From: Oceanococcus atlanticus
Lineage (GTDB): Bacteria > Pseudomonadota > Gammaproteobacteria > Nevskiales > Oceanococcaceae
DNA: 64,000 nucleotides
NCBI RefSeq assembly: GCF_002088235.1
Contig: NZ_AQQV01000003.1
Location: 558,001 to 622,000 of the forward strand
Reading direction: 5' to 3'
The position numbers and the translations under genes were made by a program. Below the pieces are notes generated by a model. It was given only the letters and a program-made list of their open reading frames with translations, searched no databases and was not told where the DNA came from. Below are positions 45,566-54,305 of this stretch, in pieces (the first letter of the stretch is position 1; each line of letters begins with the position of its first letter).

Positions 45566-46678
45566 ATGAGCGTATTTAACCGCCTGAGTGAAGAGCAGTT
45601 CGAGGACATTGGCCGCCGCTTTGATGCGATCCGCAGCGACGTGCTGGCTGATCTGGGCGAGCGTGACGAGACTTACATCCGCACGCTGGTCAAGCGTCAG
45701 CGTCAGCTGGAGATCGGTGGCCGCATCATGATGATGCTGCCGCCGACCTGGCCTCTGGCCGTCGCCGCACTGTCGGCTTCGAAGATTCTCGACAACATGG
45801 AAATCGGCCACAACGTGATGCACGGCCAGTACGATTTCATGAATGATCCCGCGCTCAACTCGCGTGATTTCGACTGGGACACCGCTGACACTGCCAAGAA
45901 CTGGAAAGCCACCCACAATCACGAGCATCACACCTACACCAATGTGATCAACCGTGACCACGACATCGGCTACGGCCTGCTGCGCATGTCGGAAGAACAG
46001 CCGTGGGAGCCGCGCTTTCTGGCCAATCTGCCGCTGACCGTGGTCCTGCACACCTTCTTCCAGCATTTCGTTGCGGTGCAAAACCTCAAGCTGGAAGACG
46101 TTCTGGTCTACAAGACCAAAAGCGGCAAGCAGCTGCGTGAGGACTTCAAGCCGGTGTGGAAGAAGATGCGCAAGCAGCTGGCCAAGGACTACCTGCTGTT
46201 TCCGCTGCTGGCCGGACCGATGGCGCCGCTGGTGTTCGTTGGCAACGTGGCGGCCAACCTGGCCCGCAACGTGTGGGCCTGTGCGGTGATCTTCAACGGC
46301 CACTTCCCCGAAGAGGTCGAGCAGTTTCCGGAGTCGGTGGTCGAGAGCGAAACCCGCGGCCAGTGGTATGTCCGCCAGCTGCTGGGCTCGGCCAACTTCA
46401 GCGGCGGCCGCCTGATGCACATCATGAGCGGCAACCTGAGCTTCCAGATCGAACATCACCTGTTCCCCGATCTGCCGGCGCACCGTTACGCCGAAATCTC
46501 GCCCAGGGTGCGCGCCATCTGTGAAGAGTTTGGCCTGCCCTACAACACCGGCTCGTTCTGGCGCCAGACCCTGTCGACCTGGAAGCGCATCGCGCGCCTG
46601 TCGCTGCCCAGCCGCAGCCGCAACACGCCGAGCAGCGATGACGGCGACAACACCCAGGAATTGCCTCTGGCGGCCTGA
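45566..46678 (+). CDS. Membrane fatty-acyl desaturase
   Basis: The 370-residue integral membrane di-iron desaturase has three histidine boxes: H82xxxH86 (GHNVMHGQ), H117xH119xH121H122 (THNHEHHTYTN) and Q294xxH297H298 (QIEHHLFP). It should insert a double bond into an acyl chain; substrate (acyl-CoA or phospholipid) is not certain. The ATG at 45566 has AAGGAG 8 bases upstream. With the reductase it forms a two-gene operon under the FabR/DesT-like sites, and is followed by a terminator. Confidence 0.93.
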   Translation: MSVFNRLSEEQFEDIGRRFDAIRSDVLADLGERDETYIRTLVKRQRQLEIGGRIMMMLPPTWPLAVAALSASKILDNMEIGHNVMHGQYDFMNDPALNSRDFDWDTADTAKNWKATHNHEHHTYTNVINRDHDIGYGLLRMSEEQPWEPRFLANLPLTVVLHTFFQHFVAVQNLKLEDVLVYKTKSGKQLREDFKPVWKKMRKQLAKDYLLFPLLAGPMAPLVFVGNVAANLARNVWACAVIFNGHFPEEVEQFPESVVESETRGQWYVRQLLGSANFSGGRLMHIMSGNLSFQIEHHLFPDLPAHRYAEISPRVRAICEEFGLPYNTGSFWRQTLSTWKRIARLSLPSRSRNTPSSDDGDNTQELPLAA

Positions 46679-46705
46679 TCAGCCGCCGCTTGCGGCGCAC
46701 ACAAC

Positions 46706-46741
46706 GCGGATGTGGCACATTGAGGTCACATCCGCTTTTTT
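46706..46741 (+). terminator. Intrinsic terminator of the desaturase operon
   Basis: GCGGATGTG (46706-46714) pairs exactly with CACATCCGC (46727-46735) around a 12-base loop and is followed by TTTTTT (46736-46741). It lies 28 bases after the desaturase stop. An ATG inside the stem (46710) is in frame with the next gene but would start inside the terminator. Confidence 0.85.
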
Positions 46742-46748
46742 ATGCCCC

Positions 46749-47243
46749 GTGTCACGACTGATCTATTTCGCCTACGGCTCCAACATGGCCGCCGCGCGCC
46801 TGGGCGCCCGCATCCGCGACATCCGCAATCTGGGTCTGGCCCACCTGCCCGGCCATCGCCTGACCTTTGAACAGCGCAGCGAGCTGGATGGCTCGGGCAA
46901 ATGCGACGCCAGCCCCACCGGTCAGGCCCAGGATCAGGTAATCGGCGTGCTGTGGGACATACCGGCCGAGGAAATCCATGTGCTCGACGGTTTCGAAGGC
47001 CCGGGCTACCGCCGCGCCAGTGTCTGGCTGCAGCGCGAACGCGACTGCGTATGCGGCGAGATCTATCTGGCCCGTGAACGCCACGCCGACGTACTGCCGT
47101 GGCACTGGTACAAGCACCATGTGCTGTTTGGCGCGCGCGAAAACCGCTTGCCCGACAGCTACATCGCGCACATTGCCCAGGCCACCCACAACGTGGACCC
47201 GGACGCCGCACGCAGCGCCCGGGAAATGGCCATCTACGCCTGA
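46749..47243 (+). CDS. Gamma-glutamylcyclotransferase family protein
   Basis: The 164-residue protein has the GGCT-like beta-barrel signature YFAYGSNM near the N-terminus, then LDGFEGPGYRR and YKHHVLFGARE. GGCT proteins release 5-oxoproline from gamma-glutamyl dipeptides; some family members act on other amides. The GTG at 46749 is chosen because the upstream in-frame ATG (46710) sits inside the terminator stem. Converges with a methyltransferase gene. Confidence 0.85.
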   Translation: MSRLIYFAYGSNMAAARLGARIRDIRNLGLAHLPGHRLTFEQRSELDGSGKCDASPTGQAQDQVIGVLWDIPAEEIHVLDGFEGPGYRRASVWLQRERDCVCGEIYLARERHADVLPWHWYKHHVLFGARENRLPDSYIAHIAQATHNVDPDAARSAREMAIYA

Positions 47244-47249
47244 ATCAGC

Positions 47250-47271
47250 CCGCGGCTCAATTGAGCTGCGG
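47250..47271. terminator. 22-base palindrome between converging genes
   Basis: CCGCGGCTCAA and TTGAGCTGCGG form a continuous 22-base palindrome with one G-T pair, starting 6 bases after the GGCT stop and reaching into the last codons of the methyltransferase. On the plus strand it is followed by TTTG only. It may end transcripts from both sides. Confidence 0.4.
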
Positions 47272-48084
47272 TTTGACGAACTTGAGCGTCATGCGGTCGC
47301 TTTCGCCAATGGTCAGGTAGTAGTCCGCATTCTCCTCGCCCAGACGCAAGGACGGAGGCAGGGTCCAAACCCCCTTGGGATGGTCCGCGGTATCCGCCGG
47401 ATTGGCATTGATCTCCGACCCATCGACCAGCTCGAAACCAACCTCGCGGGCCACATCGATGACCAGATCCGTGCGCATGTAACCACTGGCGTCCTGATCT
47501 GAAAAAGGCCGCTCGGGCGGCAGTCGATGATCGACCACACCAAGAATACCGCCCGGCTTGAGGGCCACATACATGGCCCTGAACGCGGCGCTCAGCTTGT
47601 CTTCCCCGCCGCCACGCATGTACCAGTTGTGCACATTACGGAAGGTCAGCACCGCATCGGCGCTGCCGGGCGGCGCAATCTCCAGCTTGTGCGGCGGATC
47701 AAACACGCTCAGCCGGACCTGCGAGTAAGTCTGCGGATCGGCGGCCAGCTTGGCCTCGTAGCGCTGCCGCGAACGGCGAAAATATTCGATCTCGGTTTCA
47801 GGATCGAAATGCGCCGCATACAGCACCCCGTGGGGTTTTAAATACGGCGCCAGAATCTCGCTGTACCAGCCTCCACCCGGCCACAACTCGACCACCGTCA
47901 TATCCGGCGTGATGCCGAAAAACTCCAGGGTCTGGTACGGATGACGGGCATCATCGCGGGCGCGAAACGAGGCCGTGCGGTGCTCGCCATCAATGGCTGC
48001 GCGCAAGGCGGCATTCTGCGATGCCTGGGCACTGGCCAAGGGCATCAAGGCGCTCATGACGAGCAATAAAGCAGCGGGTTTCAT
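47257..48084 (-). CDS. Exported class I SAM-dependent methyltransferase (COG4798-like)
   Basis: The 275-residue protein from ATG 48084 begins with a signal peptide (MKPAALLLVMSALMPLASA). The SAM motif I is VVELWPGGGWYSEIL; NVHNWYM and GGILGVVDHR follow. The class of predicted methyltransferases with signal peptides is known but has no clear function, since SAM is not expected in the periplasm. It starts 28 bases after the BCCT stop, on the same strand, so it may share its transcript. Confidence 0.85.
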   Translation of the reverse strand: MKPAALLLVMSALMPLASAQASQNAALRAAIDGEHRTASFRARDDARHPYQTLEFFGITPDMTVVELWPGGGWYSEILAPYLKPHGVLYAAHFDPETEIEYFRRSRQRYEAKLAADPQTYSQVRLSVFDPPHKLEIAPPGSADAVLTFRNVHNWYMRGGGEDKLSAAFRAMYVALKPGGILGVVDHRLPPERPFSDQDASGYMRTDLVIDVAREVGFELVDGSEINANPADTADHPKGVWTLPPSLRLGEENADYYLTIGESDRMTLKFVKPQLN

Positions 48085-48112
48085 GGAGCGGCTCCGTGAC
48101 CGTGGGCAGTTG

Positions 48113-49702
48113 TCAGTTATTGCTGGCCGCCGCCATACGGTGGCGCACATCCAGGCGCAAACCGCGATACAGGCTTACGCACATGACCAGCAGCAACACT
48201 GTAAACGGAAGACCGGTGGAAATGGCACCCGCTTGCAAGGCATCCAGCGCCTGTTTGCCACCGCCGTAGAGCAAGGCGCCGGCAATCATGCCCTCCATAA
48301 CCGCCCAGAACACACGCTGGGCCACCGGCGCGTCTACCTTGCCACCGGCGGTGATGCTGTCGATCACCAGCGAACCGGAGTCTGAGGAGGTTACGAAAAA
48401 CACCAGCACCAGAATGATCGCCATGAACGAGGTTATTCCCGCCCAGGGCAGTTGTTCGAGCATCTGGAACAAGGCCAGTGACACATCACCGATACCGCCC
48501 GCCAGCTCGCCAACACCGCCCTGAACCTGCTCCAGGGCAGCGCCGCCAAACGCCGACATCCAGATCACGGTGACTGCGGTGGGCACCAGCAGCACGGCGA
48601 TCATGAACTCGCGAATGGTGCGCCCGCGCGAAATCCGCGCAATGAACATGCCCACAAAAGGCGACCACGAGACCCACCAGGCCCAGTAGAACACGGTCCA
48701 GCCGTGCAGAAAGGTGTCGTCTTCACGCCCGGCCCAGCCACTCAGGGGCACCAAGTTGGAAAGATAGCTCGTCGCGGTGCTGGCTGCCTGGGCAAAGATA
48801 CCCAGCCCTGCGCCGGCCGCAATCACGAAGACCAGCAGCAATAAGGCCAGCGCCATGTTGATGTTGCTGAGCAGCTTGACCCCGCCATCGATACCGCGCA
48901 GCACCGACAGCAACGCCACCGTGGTCACGCCGAAAATGATCGCGATCTGGGTATTCAGCCCGGATGACACATCGAACAGAAAGCCCAGCCCGCTGGCCGC
49001 TTGTTGCGCGCCCAGTCCCAGCGAGGTGGCCAGGCCAAATATCGTGGCCAGCACCGCCAGGGTGTCGACCACATGTCCGGGCCAGCCCCAGCAGCGCTCG
49101 CCGAGCAACGGATAGAACGCCGAACGCATGGTCAGGGGCATATCGTGGTTGAACGCGAAGTAGGCCAGCGCCAGCGCCACCACGCCGTAGATCGCCCAGG
49201 GATGGAAGCCCCAGTGATACATGGTCGCCCCCATGGCCAGCCGCATGGCCTCCGGCGTGCCAGCCTCGACATTCAGCGGCGTGCCGTACCAACCGGTGAA
49301 ATAGGCCACCGGCTCGGCCACACTCCAGAACATCAAACCGATCCCCATGCCAGCAGCAAATAGCATGGCCAGCCACGAGGCGCGGGAAAATTCGGGCTTT
49401 GCATCATCTCCACCCAGGCGTATGCGGCCCATCGGCAACACGATCATGGCCAGGCAGAACAGCACAAAGATATTACCGCCCAACATGAACAGCCAGTCGA
49501 AATGGTTGATAGCAAAGGCTTTGGCGCCGTTGAGCGTGCTCAAGGCCTGATCCGGAAAAACCAGGGTTCCGATCACGAACACCACGACCAGCAACGAGCT
49601 GATAAAGAACACCGGGTTGTGCAGATCCAACCCAAAGACCTGAACGTTGTCTTGCCCGGCTTCAAAGTCGGTATCGAATGCAGATTGCAGTTCTTCTGAC
49701 AC
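48113..49702 (-). CDS. BCCT family betaine/choline/carnitine-type transporter
   Basis: The 529-residue protein has 12 predicted membrane helices and the family signature FYWAWWVSWSPFVGMFIARISRGRTIREF across helix 8, with the aromatic box of the substrate site. It imports a quaternary ammonium or sulfonium compound with Na+ or H+, often for osmoprotection. The GTG at 49702 has AAGGAGG 5 bases upstream; the frame to 49786 runs into the porin gene. It lies 10 bases after the porin gene. Confidence 0.93.
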   Translation of the reverse strand: MSEELQSAFDTDFEAGQDNVQVFGLDLHNPVFFISSLLVVVFVIGTLVFPDQALSTLNGAKAFAINHFDWLFMLGGNIFVLFCLAMIVLPMGRIRLGGDDAKPEFSRASWLAMLFAAGMGIGLMFWSVAEPVAYFTGWYGTPLNVEAGTPEAMRLAMGATMYHWGFHPWAIYGVVALALAYFAFNHDMPLTMRSAFYPLLGERCWGWPGHVVDTLAVLATIFGLATSLGLGAQQAASGLGFLFDVSSGLNTQIAIIFGVTTVALLSVLRGIDGGVKLLSNINMALALLLLVFVIAAGAGLGIFAQAASTATSYLSNLVPLSGWAGREDDTFLHGWTVFYWAWWVSWSPFVGMFIARISRGRTIREFMIAVLLVPTAVTVIWMSAFGGAALEQVQGGVGELAGGIGDVSLALFQMLEQLPWAGITSFMAIILVLVFFVTSSDSGSLVIDSITAGGKVDAPVAQRVFWAVMEGMIAGALLYGGGKQALDALQAGAISTGLPFTVLLLVMCVSLYRGLRLDVRHRMAAASNN

Positions 49703-49712
49703 GGCAGCCTCC

Positions 49713-50783
49713 TTACAGATAGAAATCGATCGAGAGGTACAACGCGTCAAAATCGCCCTCACCCACCTGACCATTGCGATCGACAAAACCGTCCTGGGTC
49801 AGGTACTCCAGGTAAATCCAGCCTGGCCCGTAGTCGTAGCTCAGGCCCGGCGCATGTGCGCTCACGCTATCAACTGTCGAGCCCGCGGTGTCTGGCTCAG
49901 CCAGACTGCTGTCCAGATAGAAAAACCATGGGCCATGGCGATAGCCCAGCTCTGCTGCGATGCGCGTATTTTCAATGCGTGCGCCAGCCAGATGCCTGTC
50001 CGGCATCTCACGCTCCATCAGCACGTATTCAAGCTTGCTGTAGAACTTGCCGAATTCACCGTGATACCACAGCGCCAGGGCCTGATGACGGCCATCAACT
50101 TCACCCTCGCCGGTCGTCAGATCCTGCAAACGCCCGGCCTGGGCCGACACCGCAATACGCTGACCGGGTGCGACCAGATATTCAACGTTGCCGACCGCGG
50201 TGTGCACCTTGCGGTAGGTGGTGGAACTGCCCCAGTGGCCGTTGTCATCCACGCTGTCGGTGCTGGTCGTGCCCCAGTCATCAGCATGGTAATAAGCCAA
50301 ATCGTACTTGAGCGCGCCGACTTCATCGGTCCATTTGAGGCCGACATCCATTTGATCGCCATAGCCGGCTTGGAGGATGTCACCGGGCCAGAAATTGACC
50401 GTTTTCCAGGCAAAAGGCACCTGTGATTTGCCAACCCGCAGGACGCCAGCCTGACCGAAACGCCAACCGATCCAGGCCTTGTGCAAGGCGAAGGTGTCGC
50501 CGCTTGAGTTGTTGGCCGTGTCCGTGAAAGAGCCGGGCCCGATGCGCAGTTCGGCCGAATACAGCCAGCGCCCTTGTCCGTCCTCGGCCTGGCCGTCGGC
50601 GTACAGGATCAGGGCCTCGTTCTCGATGTCTCCGCGGGTTTCTTCGTGCGCCGAAGCCGGATTGTCGAACTGATATTCGTAGTTCATCCAGACACCAGCA
50701 GACAGGCCACCGGCGGCCCGCGCCTGAGCGCCGTAAACGACGATGCTCACCCCCAGGGTGAAGATCAAGGCCGCAGTTTTCAT
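49713..50783 (-). CDS. Outer-membrane porin-like beta-barrel protein
   Basis: The 356-residue protein has a signal peptide (MKTAALIFTLGVSIVVYGAQARA) and alternating hydrophobic strands typical of a 16-stranded barrel, ending with an aromatic C-terminus (LYLSIDFYL). FGQAGVLRVGKSQVPFAW suggests the phosphate-selective-porin O/P or related group. With the BCCT carrier it may form an outer plus inner membrane uptake pair. Confidence 0.82.
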   Translation of the reverse strand: MKTAALIFTLGVSIVVYGAQARAAGGLSAGVWMNYEYQFDNPASAHEETRGDIENEALILYADGQAEDGQGRWLYSAELRIGPGSFTDTANNSSGDTFALHKAWIGWRFGQAGVLRVGKSQVPFAWKTVNFWPGDILQAGYGDQMDVGLKWTDEVGALKYDLAYYHADDWGTTSTDSVDDNGHWGSSTTYRKVHTAVGNVEYLVAPGQRIAVSAQAGRLQDLTTGEGEVDGRHQALALWYHGEFGKFYSKLEYVLMEREMPDRHLAGARIENTRIAAELGYRHGPWFFYLDSSLAEPDTAGSTVDSVSAHAPGLSYDYGPGWIYLEYLTQDGFVDRNGQVGEGDFDALYLSIDFYL

Positions 50784-50913
50784 TCTTGTCCCCTTGGTTT
50801 CTACCCTTATCTACCCTACGCATGCGCCGCGCCCATTGCCAATCGGCAAATGGTGGCTTCGTCAGCGCGCCGCGCACTTGCTATGCTGATGAGGAACTCA
50901 CGGGAAGCAATTG

Positions 50914-51102
50914 ATGAACATCGAAATTTCCGGCGTCTTCGGCCTGCTGATCCTGATCGCGGATATCTGGGCGATCCTCAATATCGTGCAATCGCGCGTC
51001 TCCACCGTGAACAAACTCATATGGATCGTGGTGATCCTGCTGCTGCCGGTGCTGGGGCTGATCATCTGGTGGTTCGCCGGCCCACGCGACAGTTCCGGCT
51101 GA
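50914..51102 (+). CDS. Small PLDc_N domain membrane peptide
   Basis: The 62-residue protein from ATG 50914 has two hydrophobic helices (GVFGLLILIADIWAILNIV and LIWIVVILLLPVLGLIIWWF) with the PLDc_N pattern, ending in GPRDSSG. PLDc_N normally precedes cardiolipin synthase domains, but free-standing forms are common and of unknown role. It is first of five tightly packed genes; the AI-2E gene starts 6 bases on. Confidence 0.8.
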   Translation: MNIEISGVFGLLILIADIWAILNIVQSRVSTVNKLIWIVVILLLPVLGLIIWWFAGPRDSSG

Positions 51103-51108
51103 GCCCAC

Positions 51109-52182
51109 ATGTCTGACACCTCCGGCCGCGACGCCCTGCCGCGCGCGGCCCTGTATTTCCTCGCCCTGCTGGCCACCGCTTATACCCTGCATCTGGCCCG
51201 CGAAATGCTCCTGCCACTGACCCTGGCGGTGATCTTTGCCCTGCTGCTGACCCCGCTGGTCACACGCATGCAGACCTGGCGCATACCGCGACCGGTCAGC
51301 TCGCTGCTGTTGATCGCAAGCATGCTGGGTGTGGCCGGTGTGGGCGTGGCCGCCTTGTCGTCCTCGGCCATGGAATGGCTGCAGCGTGTGCCCGAAGCCA
51401 GCGAAATCCTGATGCGCGAACTGGCCAGCATGGAGCGTGAGGTCAGCCGCATGGATGATGCCGGCAAGTCCATCGACGCCCTGACCCGTGAAATCGGTGT
51501 CGATGACGACAGCAATGGCGAGCAGAAAGTCATCATTGCCGAGCCTGGCTGGCGCGCCGAGCTGTGGGTTGGGATGCGCAATTTCGCCGTATTCGGCGGT
51601 CTCAGCATCATTCTGCTGTTCTTTTTGCTCAGCGCTGGCGACCAACTGGTCAGGCGATGCGCGGAGACCTTCAAGGATGAAAAAGACCGCTTGCGTGCCC
51701 TGCGCGTGGCACGTGACGCACAGCTACAGATGTCGCGTTATCTGGTCACTATCGCGGCGGTCAACACGCTGCTCGGGCTGATCGTGACCCTGGCCCTGTG
51801 GCTACTCGACTTTCCCGACCCGGCCCTGTGGGGCACGATGGCGGCGGCCCTGCGCTTTGTCCCCTATCTTGGGGTGTCGCTGACCGTGGCCATGCTCGCC
51901 GTGGTTGGCATGGTCAGCTATGACACGGTGTGGATGATGCTTGCCGCCCCGCTGGGCTATCTGCTGTTCACCTCGTTCGTCGGGCAGATCATCGACCCGC
52001 TGGTGCATGGCTACCGCCTGCGCCTGGACCCCATCGTGGTGTTCGTGTGGATTTTCTTCTGGGGCTGGATCTGGGGCGCGCCGGGGGTGCTGCTCGCGGT
52101 GCCGTTGCTGACTCTGCTGCAGGTGGTTTGTCGTCACTCCACGCGCCTGGCACCGCTGGCGCACATATTGGGAGACCGTTGA
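51109..52182 (+). CDS. AI-2E family transporter (PerM-like)
   Basis: The 357-residue membrane protein has about eight hydrophobic helices and family segments LTLAVIFALLLTPLVTRM, YLVTIAAVNTLLGLIVTLALW, LRFVPYLGVSLTV and the C-terminal GWIWGAPGVLLAVPLL. AI-2E proteins are exporters or Na+/H+ antiporters; despite the name most do not carry AI-2. Its stop overlaps the amidoligase start (TGATG). It may export the product of the enzymes next to it. Confidence 0.92.
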   Translation: MSDTSGRDALPRAALYFLALLATAYTLHLAREMLLPLTLAVIFALLLTPLVTRMQTWRIPRPVSSLLLIASMLGVAGVGVAALSSSAMEWLQRVPEASEILMRELASMEREVSRMDDAGKSIDALTREIGVDDDSNGEQKVIIAEPGWRAELWVGMRNFAVFGGLSIILLFFLLSAGDQLVRRCAETFKDEKDRLRALRVARDAQLQMSRYLVTIAAVNTLLGLIVTLALWLLDFPDPALWGTMAAALRFVPYLGVSLTVAMLAVVGMVSYDTVWMMLAAPLGYLLFTSFVGQIIDPLVHGYRLRLDPIVVFVWIFFWGWIWGAPGVLLAVPLLTLLQVVCRHSTRLAPLAHILGDR

Positions 52183-53213
52183 TGTCCGAATTTGACTGCG
52201 CGCGCTATCGCGCCAGCCTGTGGCCGCAACCGCCACGCACGCACAGCGCCGAGGACAAACCACGTCGCATGGGCATCGAGATCGAATTCTCCGGGCTCGG
52301 CATGGAACGCATCGCCGACATCATCCGCAAGGTGCTCGGCGGACGCATCGATCAGCAATCCAAGTACGAGTATTTTCTGCGCGATGCCGAGATGGGCGAT
52401 TTTCGCGGCGACTTCGGCATCGAGCTGGATTCGGAGTACATGAAGAAACTGGGTCGCGAGCACGACCCCGAGGCCGAAGTCGACGACCTGGAAAATCTCG
52501 CCGAAAGCGTGATTTCGCTGATCGCCGAACAGGTCGTACCGTTCGAGGTGGTCAGCCCGCCTATACCCCTTCCCGAAGTCTGGCGCATCGACAGCGTGAT
52601 CCAGGAACTGCGTGAAGCCGGGGCGCGCGGCACCCGCCAGGCGCCGCTTTACGCCTTCGGACTGCACATGAACCCGGAGCTGCCGGATCTGCACCACAGC
52701 ACCGTGCTGGCTTACCTGCGCGCCTTTCTGGCCCTGTTCGAGTGGCTGGTCAAACGCAGTGAAGTGGACCTCAGTCGGCGCATCACGCCGTACATTGATC
52801 CTTTCCCCAAAGCCTATATGCGGTTGTTGCTGGATGTGGACTATGCGCCCGACATGGATCAGCTGATCGATGACTACCTGACGCACAACCCAACCCGCAA
52901 TCGCGCCCTGGACATGCTGCCGCTGTTCCGCCACATCGACGAGCAGCGGGTTATCAATGTGGTTGATGATGACCGCATCAAGGCCCGCCCGACCTTTCAT
53001 TACCGCCTGCCCAACTGCCAGATCGATGAACCTGACTGGGGCCTGATCCGGGCCTGGCGCGACTGGCTGCAGGTCGAGGCGCTGGCCGCCGACGCAACGC
53101 GTCTGGATGCCGTGATGCAGGCCTGGCACAAGCACAGCAGCGGCATCACCGGAGGGCTGTTCGAGGATTGGTCCAAGGACTGCGCCAGCTTTTTGCTGCC
53201 TGAACTGCTTTGA
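52182..53213 (+). CDS. Amidoligase (glutamine-synthetase/GCS-fold, amidoligase_2-like)
   Basis: The 343-residue protein contains MGIEIEFSGLGMERIADIIRK near residue 30, the Mg/ATP-binding signature of the amidoligase branch of the glutamate-cysteine ligase fold, then EVVSPPIPL, GLHMNPEL and ITPYIDPFPKAY. Amidoligases form peptide-like amide bonds with ATP. The ATG at 52182 overlaps the AI-2E stop. Comparative work on the amidoligase superfamily noted its pairing with class I glutamine amidotransferases, seen here too. Confidence 0.82.
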   Translation: MSEFDCARYRASLWPQPPRTHSAEDKPRRMGIEIEFSGLGMERIADIIRKVLGGRIDQQSKYEYFLRDAEMGDFRGDFGIELDSEYMKKLGREHDPEAEVDDLENLAESVISLIAEQVVPFEVVSPPIPLPEVWRIDSVIQELREAGARGTRQAPLYAFGLHMNPELPDLHHSTVLAYLRAFLALFEWLVKRSEVDLSRRITPYIDPFPKAYMRLLLDVDYAPDMDQLIDDYLTHNPTRNRALDMLPLFRHIDEQRVINVVDDDRIKARPTFHYRLPNCQIDEPDWGLIRAWRDWLQVEALAADATRLDAVMQAWHKHSSGITGGLFEDWSKDCASFLLPELL

Positions 53214-53875
53214 GTGCACGCCCCCTGATCGGGGTGACGGGCCCCGACACACGCTTTCCGATTGCCTGGTGGTTCATCCACTGGGCGCTGCACCGGGTTG
53301 GCGCCGAGGCCCTGCGCCTGACCCCTTCGCGGGCGCAGCCGCCGCGCCCGCTGGATGGCATGATCATCAGTGGAGGCGACGACATCGACCCCGGCCTGTA
53401 TCTGCCCGACGCACCCGACACCGCGCCCATGGATGCAGCCCGCGATGCATTCGAAATCGACACCCTCAAACGCGTCCTCGATCGTGACATTCCGATCCTC
53501 GGCATCTGCCGTGGCGCCCAGCTGATCAACGTGGTGCTGGGCGGCTCATTGCACACCGACCTGCGCCGCATCCGCATCAAGACATCCAATCGGCGCACCC
53601 CGTTTGCGCGCAAGACCCTGACGCTCGATCCGGACAGTCGCCTCAGCCACATACTCGGCTGCCAACGCACCCGCATCAACAGCCTGCATCATCAGGCAAT
53701 TTCCGCGCTGGGCGAGGATCTGCGTGTGGTCGGGCGTGATCTCGACGACATCGTTCAGGCGGTGGAACATCCGGGACGGCGTTTTCTCATCGGCGTGCAA
53801 TGGCACCCCGAATACCTGCCCCTGCGGCGCGAACAACGCGCGCTGTTCCAGGCCTTGCGCGACGCAGCGGCATGA
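53210..53875 (+). CDS. Class I glutamine amidotransferase / gamma-glutamyl hydrolase (peptidase C26)
   Basis: The 221-residue PuuD-type protein has the triad Cys100 (LGICRGAQLINV), His199 and Glu201 (QWHPEY). The TTG start at 53210 overlaps the amidoligase stop (TTGA). Peptidase C26 members hydrolyse gamma-glutamyl bonds or transfer ammonia from glutamine. Coupled to the amidoligase it may supply an amide nitrogen or trim gamma-glutamyl groups. Confidence 0.87.
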   Translation: MSARPLIGVTGPDTRFPIAWWFIHWALHRVGAEALRLTPSRAQPPRPLDGMIISGGDDIDPGLYLPDAPDTAPMDAARDAFEIDTLKRVLDRDIPILGICRGAQLINVVLGGSLHTDLRRIRIKTSNRRTPFARKTLTLDPDSRLSHILGCQRTRINSLHHQAISALGEDLRVVGRDLDDIVQAVEHPGRRFLIGVQWHPEYLPLRREQRALFQALRDAAA

Positions 53876-54300
53876 GCGCCTATCTGCTGCTGTTTGCCAC
53901 CGCGTTCGGCGCGGCCACCCTGCTGCCGTTCTATTCCGAGGTGCTGTTGGTGGCGCAGCTCAACCGTGGCCTCGACCCCATGCTGCTGTGGCTGTTCGCC
54001 ACCGCCGGCAACACCCTGGGCGCAGTGGTCAACTGGGTCATCGGCTGGCACCTGACCCACTATGTGGACCGGCGCTGGTTTCCGGTACGCCAGCAAGCCC
54101 TGGATCGCGCGCAACGCTGGTTCCAGCGCTACGGCACCTGGACCTTGCTGTTCTCCTGGGCGCCGGTTGGCGGCGACGCCCTGACGGTGGTCGCCGGCAT
54201 CATGAAAGTGCGCCTGTGGCTGTTCCTGCCCCTGGTCACCCTGGGCAAGGGCGCGCGCTATGCTGCGGTTATCCTGGCCGCTCAGGCCATCGGCAACTGA
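53872..54300 (+). CDS. YqaA-like (SNARE-associated / DedA-related) membrane protein
   Basis: The 142-residue protein from ATG 53872 (ATGA overlap with the amidotransferase) has FGAATLLPFYSEVLL, ATAGNTLGAVVNWVIG and a C-terminal PVGGDALTVVAGIMKV, family landmarks of COG1238/YqaA. DedA relatives flip or transport lipids; this branch is unassigned. It is the last gene of the five and converges with the RND gene. Confidence 0.85.
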   Translation: MSAYLLLFATAFGAATLLPFYSEVLLVAQLNRGLDPMLLWLFATAGNTLGAVVNWVIGWHLTHYVDRRWFPVRQQALDRAQRWFQRYGTWTLLFSWAPVGGDALTVVAGIMKVRLWLFLPLVTLGKGARYAAVILAAQAIGN

Positions 54301-54305
54301 TCCGC

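Noticed and set aside
46710-46748. ATG at 46710 as the start of the gamma-glutamylcyclotransferase gene
   Set aside because: It lies within the stem of the desaturase terminator; the family motif YFAYGSNM follows directly after the GTG at 46749.
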